Source: Actinomycetes bacterium (GTDB lineage Bacteria > Actinomycetota > Actinomycetes > Actinomycetales > Cellulomonadaceae). From it: 8,836 nucleotides of DNA. Under the pieces are notes generated by a model, which saw nothing but the letters and a program-made list of their open reading frames with translations, searched no databases and had not been told where the DNA came from. The stretch is from contig JAEWCA010000572.1 in the NCBI GenBank assembly GCA_023390875.1, positions 1-8,836 of the forward strand. Direction: 5' to 3'. A program made the position numbers and the translations under genes. This document shows positions 5,054-8,836 of the stretch, in pieces; position 1 is the stretch's first letter, and each line of letters begins with the position of its first letter.

Positions 5054-6031
5054 ATGACGCAGATCGGTGCGCAGCCGGCGGCCGTGGCGGACGCCGCCGC
5101 ACAGCTCGCCGCACGTCCGCCGACCCGGACCCGGAGCCGCTCGCACCGTCGCGAGGCCGTCGCCGGGTACCTGTTCATCTCGCCGTGGATCGTGGGGTTC
5201 GTCGTCTTCACGGCCGGCGCGATGATCTACAGCCTCGTCATCTCGTTCAGCCACTACAACCTCGCGACGAACGTCGCGCGGCCCGCCGGCCTGTCGAACT
5301 ACGCGGGCCTCGTGCAGGACCCGCGCGTGGCGACGGCGCTCGGCAACACGTTGTTCTACGCGCTGCTCGCGGTGCCGCTGGAGATCGTGTTCGCGCTGTT
5401 CCTCGCGTCCCTGCTCAACGGCGTGGGCCGCGGTGCCGGGGTGTTCCGCACGATGTTCTACCTGCCGCGCATGACGCCCGCGGTCGCGGCGGCGGCCGTC
5501 TTCTTCCTGCTCCTCAACGGCAACAGCGGCGCGATCAACCAGGGGCTGCGTGTGCTCGGCGTCGAGGGACCGCAGTGGCTGGTCGACCCGACGTGGATCA
5601 AGCCGTCCCTCGTGCTCATGCAGCTGTGGGCCGTGAGCGGCACGATGGTGATCTTCCTCGCGGCGCTGAAGAACGTGCCCCGGGAGCTGTACGAGGTGGC
5701 GTCGCTCGACGGCGCCGGACCGGTGCGCCGCTTCGTGAGCATCACGCTGCCGATGATCTCGTCCGCGATGTTCTTCAACGTGATCGTGCTGACGATCGCG
5801 GCGTTCCAGGTGTTCGACTCCGCGTACCTGCTGTTCTGGCGCGACCAGTCGAACGCGTCGCCCGAGGCGTCGCTGTTCTACGCCGTCTACCTGTTCCAGC
5901 AGGCGTTCCGCCAGTTCAACTTCGGGTTCGCCGCCGCGATGGCGTGGCTGCTGTTCGTCATCATCATGGCCGTCACGTTCGTGCAGATGCGGTTCGGGAA
6001 CCGGCTCGTCTACTACGAGAGCGACCGCTGA
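5054..6031 (+). CDS. carbohydrate ABC transporter permease (MalF/UgpA-like)
   Basis: The 325-residue inner membrane protein is the first of two permease subunits of a CUT1-type sugar importer. After a basic cytoplasmic N-terminus (about 1-36), likely membrane helices lie near 37-60, 96-122, 131-155, 185-205, 236-258 and 289-312. The EAA loop that contacts the ATPase is clear: KNVPRELYEVASLDGAGPVR (206-225), with the conserved Gly220, followed by FVSITLPMI. The opening GYLFISPWIVGFVVF is typical of the MalF/UgpA side of the pair. The ATG at 5054 has GGAGG at 5045-5049. The stop overlaps the next permease start by one base (TGATG), so the pair is cotranslated. The transported sugar cannot be told from the sequence. 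Confidence 0.95.
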   Translation: MTQIGAQPAAVADAAAQLAARPPTRTRSRSHRREAVAGYLFISPWIVGFVVFTAGAMIYSLVISFSHYNLATNVARPAGLSNYAGLVQDPRVATALGNTLFYALLAVPLEIVFALFLASLLNGVGRGAGVFRTMFYLPRMTPAVAAAAVFFLLLNGNSGAINQGLRVLGVEGPQWLVDPTWIKPSLVLMQLWAVSGTMVIFLAALKNVPRELYEVASLDGAGPVRRFVSITLPMISSAMFFNVIVLTIAAFQVFDSAYLLFWRDQSNASPEASLFYAVYLFQQAFRQFNFGFAAAMAWLLFVIIMAVTFVQMRFGNRLVYYESDR

Positions 6032-6957
6032 TGGCCACCCTCCCCCTCGCCGGGCCGCGCCCCGGGACCGCCGTCGTCGCGACGCCCGTCGACGCCGCGA
6101 CGACCCCGCACGGACCGCGCCACCCCGTCGGGCGCGTCGCCCTCTGGGTCCTGCTGATCGGCTTCTCGCTGCTGTTCCTGTACCCGTTCGCGTGGCTGCT
6201 CGCGGCGAGCCTCAAGGGCCGCGGGCAGGTGTTCGACAACTCGCTGTGGCCGCGTGAGGTGCACTGGCAGAACTACGTCGAGGTGTGGCACCAGCTGCCG
6301 CTGCTCAGCTGGATGTTCACGAGCGTGTCGATCGCGCTGCTCGCCGCCGTGACCGTCGCCCTGTCGAGCTCGCTCGTCGCGTTCGGGTTCGCGTACTTCC
6401 GGTTCCCCGGACGCGGCCTGCTGTTCGGGCTCGTCCTCGCGACGATGATGCTGCCCGGCGCCGTCACGATGATCCCGATCTACCTCATCTGGAAGGAGCT
6501 CGGGGCCCTCGGCACGTGGATCCCGCTGTTCGGCGCGAACCTGTTCGGCTCGGCGTTCTACATCTTCCTGCAGCGCCAGTTCTTCCTCGGGCTGCCCCGC
6601 GAGCTGTTCGAGGCGGCACGCATCGACGGCGCGAGCTACTGGACGATGTTCTGGCGCGTCGTCATGCCGCTGTCCGTCCCGTCGTTCGTCATCGTGCTGC
6701 TCTTCGAGTTCCAGGCGAGCTGGAACAACCTGCAGCAGGCGCTGATCTACCTCAACGCGGGCAGCGTCGACGGGTTCACGGCGCCGCTCGGGATCGCGTA
6801 CGCGATGACGAAGTACAGCCCGACCGCGGGCGGGCAGGGCGACTACCAGTACGTCATGGTCGCGTCCCTGCTGGTCACGGTGCCGATGCTCGTGCTGTTC
6901 GCGTTCGGGCAGCGGTACTTCATCGAGGGCGTCGCGACGACCGGGCGCAAGGGCTGA
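6031..6957 (+). CDS. carbohydrate ABC transporter permease (MalG/UgpE-like)
   Basis: The 308-residue protein is the second permease subunit of the importer. A variable N-terminus (about 1-34) is followed by a first helix with the typical LLFLYPFAWLLAASLK (47-62), then helices near 95-123, 128-153, 163-182, 210-228 and 275-295. The EAA loop reads LPRELFEAARIDGASYWTMF (188-207) and continues WRVVMPLSVP. The segment TMMLPGAVTMIPIYLIWKEL is typical of MalG-type subunits. Its ATG shares a base with the stop of the first permease. A perfect 8-bp hairpin follows the stop, and the solute-binding protein gene starts 235 nt later. No ATPase gene lies in the visible operon. Confidence 0.95.
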   Translation: MATLPLAGPRPGTAVVATPVDAATTPHGPRHPVGRVALWVLLIGFSLLFLYPFAWLLAASLKGRGQVFDNSLWPREVHWQNYVEVWHQLPLLSWMFTSVSIALLAAVTVALSSSLVAFGFAYFRFPGRGLLFGLVLATMMLPGAVTMIPIYLIWKELGALGTWIPLFGANLFGSAFYIFLQRQFFLGLPRELFEAARIDGASYWTMFWRVVMPLSVPSFVIVLLFEFQASWNNLQQALIYLNAGSVDGFTAPLGIAYAMTKYSPTAGGQGDYQYVMVASLLVTVPMLVLFAFGQRYFIEGVATTGRKG

Positions 6958-7192
6958 CGCGGCGCGAGGGCGGGCGCCGCGCACGGGACGCTCGAGATGC
7001 GAACCGCTGCTCGAGCGCCGACCCTGGGGTACCGGCGCGCGGCACCCCGTGCGACCGGAGGCGTCCAGAGCGCGGCGCGACGACCGCTCGGACGCGACAC
7101 GGCGGACGCGGGCCTGCCTCGCCCCCCGCCGACGACCGTCTCCGAGCACCGCGGCGCGCAGACCCGCGCACGCGGCACCGAAGGGACGCCTG
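6958..7192 (+). other. 235-nt structured gap between permease and binding-protein genes
   Basis: No convincing gene is seen here. Three inverted repeats are present. The first, 6958-6965 with 6974-6981, is an 8-bp stem directly after the permease stop. The second, cgctcgag (6989-6996) with ctcgagcg (7010-7017), is perfect with a 13-nt spacer. The third, ggggtaccg with cggcacccc around 7025-7047, has one mismatch. These could act as an mRNA-stabilising or terminating element and an operator for the binding-protein gene. No good -10/-35 pair was found, so it is unclear whether this gene has its own promoter. Confidence 0.4.
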
Positions 7193-8563
7193 ATGAGAAC
7201 GACGCGACGTGCGACCGTGGCCGTGCTCCCCGTCATGGCACTCGTGCTGGCGGCGTGCAGCTCCGGCGGCGGCGACCAGGGCGGCACCGCCGGCGCCGAC
7301 TTCTCCGGCACGCCGAGCGGCACCATGAACGGCTGGGCGTTCGACAACGCCGACGACGTCGGGACGGCGCGCATGGACCATGCGGCCGGCCAGCTCGACG
7401 GCGTGACGGTCAAGCTCGACCAGACCGCGTTCGACGCCCAGAAGTTCACCACGCGCCTCGCCGGCGGCGACGTGCCCGACGTCGTCCAGATGGACCGCCG
7501 GTACGTCACGACGTACGCCGCGCAGGGCCTGATCGTGCCCCTCGACGAGTGCTTCGCCGCGCACGACGTCGACCCCGACACCCGCTGGTACCCGTTCGTC
7601 GTCGACGACGTGCGCTACCAGGGCAAGGTGTGGGCGGTGCCGCAGTTCTACCAGCCGCCCGCGATCCTGCTGAACAAGCGCGTCATGGACGCCGCGGGCG
7701 TCACCGACGACCAGATCGACACCTCGAAGCCCGACGTGCTGGTGGGCGCGCTCACCGCGATGTACAAGGAGTCGGGCGGCGTCCCGACGACCCTCGGGTT
7801 CGACCCGGTCGCGACCGGCCAGGCCGGGCTGTGGGTCCTCGCGATGGGCGGCAGGCTGACGGACGACGCCGGCAAGCCGACGCTCGACGACCCCGCGAAC
7901 ACGGCCGGCCTCGACCTGCTCAAGAAGATCACCGACGCCCAGGGCGGGTTCGCGAAGGTGAAGAGCTTCACCGACGCGTTCGACACGTTCGGGGACGCCA
8001 ACCAGTTCGTCACCGACCAGGTCGGCGCCCAGGTCGACGCGCAGTGGTACCCGAACGTGCTGTCCCCGTACCTCGACCAGGTGCAGCTCGGCGCCGTCCC
8101 GTTCAAGGACAAGGACGGCAAGCCGTTCTCGGTCACGTCCGGCCAGGCCTTCGTCATCCCCCAGGGCGCGAAGAACCCCGCGGCGGCGTGCGCCTGGGCG
8201 CTCGAGCTCACGACGCTCGACGCCTGGAAGGCCGCCGCCGACGCCCGCAGCGCGACGCTCCAGAAGGACGGCGGCCTGAACACGGGCCTGTTCACCGGCT
8301 CGCCGGAGGCCGACAAGGCCATCCGCGACCAGTACGTGGTGCCCACGGGCAACGCCGGGTTCGACCAGGTCATCTCGACCTACTACGACGTGCTCGGCTA
8401 CGGGAAGACGTTCGGGTCGTCGCCCGCGGGCCAGGACATCGAGAGCGAGCTCAACAACGCGGTCACCGCGACGCTGCTCGGCGACAAGTCGGCCACCGAG
8501 GCGCTCGCCGACGCGCAGTCGGCCGCGCAGCGCGCCTACGACAACGTGACGGCCGGGGGGTGA
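7193..8563 (+). CDS. extracellular solute-binding lipoprotein of the sugar ABC importer
   Basis: The 456-residue protein is the substrate-binding subunit of the importer (family 1, MalE-like). It starts with a lipoprotein signal peptide: RR at 5-6, a hydrophobic core, and the lipobox LAAC with Cys22 as the lipidated residue, followed by a Ser/Gly-rich linker (23-40). The body shows typical family segments: FDAQKFTTRLAGGDVPDVVQ, near YAAQGLIVPLDE, then YQGKVWAVPQFYQPPAILLN and later SGQAFVIPQGAKNPAAACAW. It should be anchored on the outer face of the cytoplasmic membrane and hand sugar to the permeases. The ATG at 7193 has aaggga 6 nt upstream and gives a proper signal peptide, whereas the open frame further upstream does not. 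The gene follows its permeases, opposite to the commoner order. The ligand is unknown. Confidence 0.93.
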   Translation: MRTTRRATVAVLPVMALVLAACSSGGGDQGGTAGADFSGTPSGTMNGWAFDNADDVGTARMDHAAGQLDGVTVKLDQTAFDAQKFTTRLAGGDVPDVVQMDRRYVTTYAAQGLIVPLDECFAAHDVDPDTRWYPFVVDDVRYQGKVWAVPQFYQPPAILLNKRVMDAAGVTDDQIDTSKPDVLVGALTAMYKESGGVPTTLGFDPVATGQAGLWVLAMGGRLTDDAGKPTLDDPANTAGLDLLKKITDAQGGFAKVKSFTDAFDTFGDANQFVTDQVGAQVDAQWYPNVLSPYLDQVQLGAVPFKDKDGKPFSVTSGQAFVIPQGAKNPAAACAWALELTTLDAWKAAADARSATLQKDGGLNTGLFTGSPEADKAIRDQYVVPTGNAGFDQVISTYYDVLGYGKTFGSSPAGQDIESELNNAVTATLLGDKSATEALADAQSAAQRAYDNVTAGG

Positions 8564-8702
8564 GACGGCGGCTCGGACGAGCGTGGAGGGGTTGGCCCGA
8601 TCGGATGACCTGACGCGACCGGACGCATGAGGCCGCGATCGCCGTCGATGGGAGCGTGCAGGCCGGCACCCGAGCCGCGCCGCCACCCTCGAGGAGCCCG
8701 CC
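8564..8702 (+). other. intergenic region before the secreted protein gene
   Basis: No gene, strong terminator or clear promoter is seen. A short gctcg...cgagc pairing lies near 8571-8582. TTGGCC at 8592-8597 resembles a -35 element but no matching -10 lies 16-18 bp downstream. The second copy of the 15-bp repeat lies here, and GAGGAG (8691-8696) is the ribosome binding site for the next gene. Confidence 0.35.
8666..8680. repeat. 15-bp direct repeat, copy 2 (secreted protein leader)
   Basis: An exact copy of gcacccgagccgcgc found at 5026-5040. Here it ends 22 nt before the start codon of the secreted protein and 10 nt before its ribosome binding site. Confidence 0.5.
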
Positions 8703-8836
8703 ATGCCCGTCCGTCGTCTCGTCACCGCCGCACTCACCACCGCCCTCCTGCTCCCCGCCGCCGGGGTCGCCGGTGCCACCGGCGCCCAGGCCGCCGCCCC
8801 GGCCGCCGCGTCCGCGCACGTCGTGCAGCAGCACGT
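8703..8836 (+). CDS. secreted protein, N-terminal part only (cut by window end)
   Basis: Only 44 full codons are visible. They encode a classic Sec signal peptide: basic MPVRR, hydrophobic core LVTAALTTALLLPAAGVAGA, and likely cleavage after an Ala in the TGAQAAAPAAASA stretch (roughly residues 26-38). There is no lipobox Cys, so the product should be released or wall-associated. GAGGAG lies 6 nt before the ATG. The mature region is missing, so no function can be assigned. Its place downstream of a sugar importer would suit an extracellular carbohydrate-active enzyme, but that is inference only. Confidence 0.8.
   Translation, partial: MPVRRLVTAALTTALLLPAAGVAGATGAQAAAPAAASAHVVQQH

Noticed and set aside
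3232..6957. A single very long + strand open frame covering over 1200 codons
   Set aside because: Only the part from 6031 is a real gene (the second permease). The rest is a stop-free shadow of - strand genes and the first permease, with Arg/Ala/Pro/Gly-rich low-complexity translation.
6013..8779. Two long - strand open frames opposite the second permease and binding-protein genes
   Set aside because: They are antisense shadows in GC-rich DNA; the + strand proteins there are clear family members.
1..8836. CRISPR arrays, tRNA or rRNA genes, insertion sequences, phage or toxin-antitoxin genes
   Set aside because: Reading both strands showed no regularly spaced repeats, cloverleaf-like genes, transposase motifs or terminal inverted repeats; composition is even throughout.

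Overview
The window is very GC-rich, with strong G/C preference at third codon positions, GGAGG-type ribosome binding sites, tight stop/start overlaps and Actinobacteria-like protein sequences. It looks like chromosomal DNA of an actinomycete, plausibly a Cellulomonas-like member of the Micrococcales. That placement is inference from composition and gene content. I saw no insertion sequences, phage genes, CRISPR arrays or RNA genes.

Region 1 (1-2926, + strand) starts with the probable 3' tip of an upstream gene and a strong perfect hairpin. Three closely packed genes follow: a YihY/BrkB-type membrane protein, a full-length dimanganese catalase with all five metal ligands, and a DUF72 (YecE-like) protein. 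Gaps of 24 and 4 nt suggest one operon with a stress or peroxide theme.

Region 2 (2933-4800, - strand) converges on region 1. In transcription order it holds a 14-codon mini-ORF, an SRPBCC small-molecule-binding protein, a heme-oxygenase-like diiron oxidase (HDO) and a small CDGSH [2Fe-2S] protein whose start overlaps the HDO stop by 4 nt. This is the most interesting part. The HDO protein keeps all seven metal-binding residues of the N-oxygenase SznF with exactly the same spacing but has no cupin domain. The CDGSH protein is a natural candidate for its electron-transfer partner. Together they may form an undescribed oxidase or N-oxygenase module.

Region 3 (4801-5053) is a divergent regulatory region with an inverted repeat, a candidate promoter and a leader that could fold over the ribosome binding site.

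Region 4 (5054-8836, + strand) is a carbohydrate-type ABC importer: two permeases overlapping by 1 nt, then a lipoprotein solute-binding protein after a structured 235-nt gap. No ATPase is present, so a shared ATPase elsewhere would be needed. The window ends inside a secreted protein of which only the signal peptide region is visible. A 15-bp sequence is shared between the leaders of the importer and of this secreted protein.
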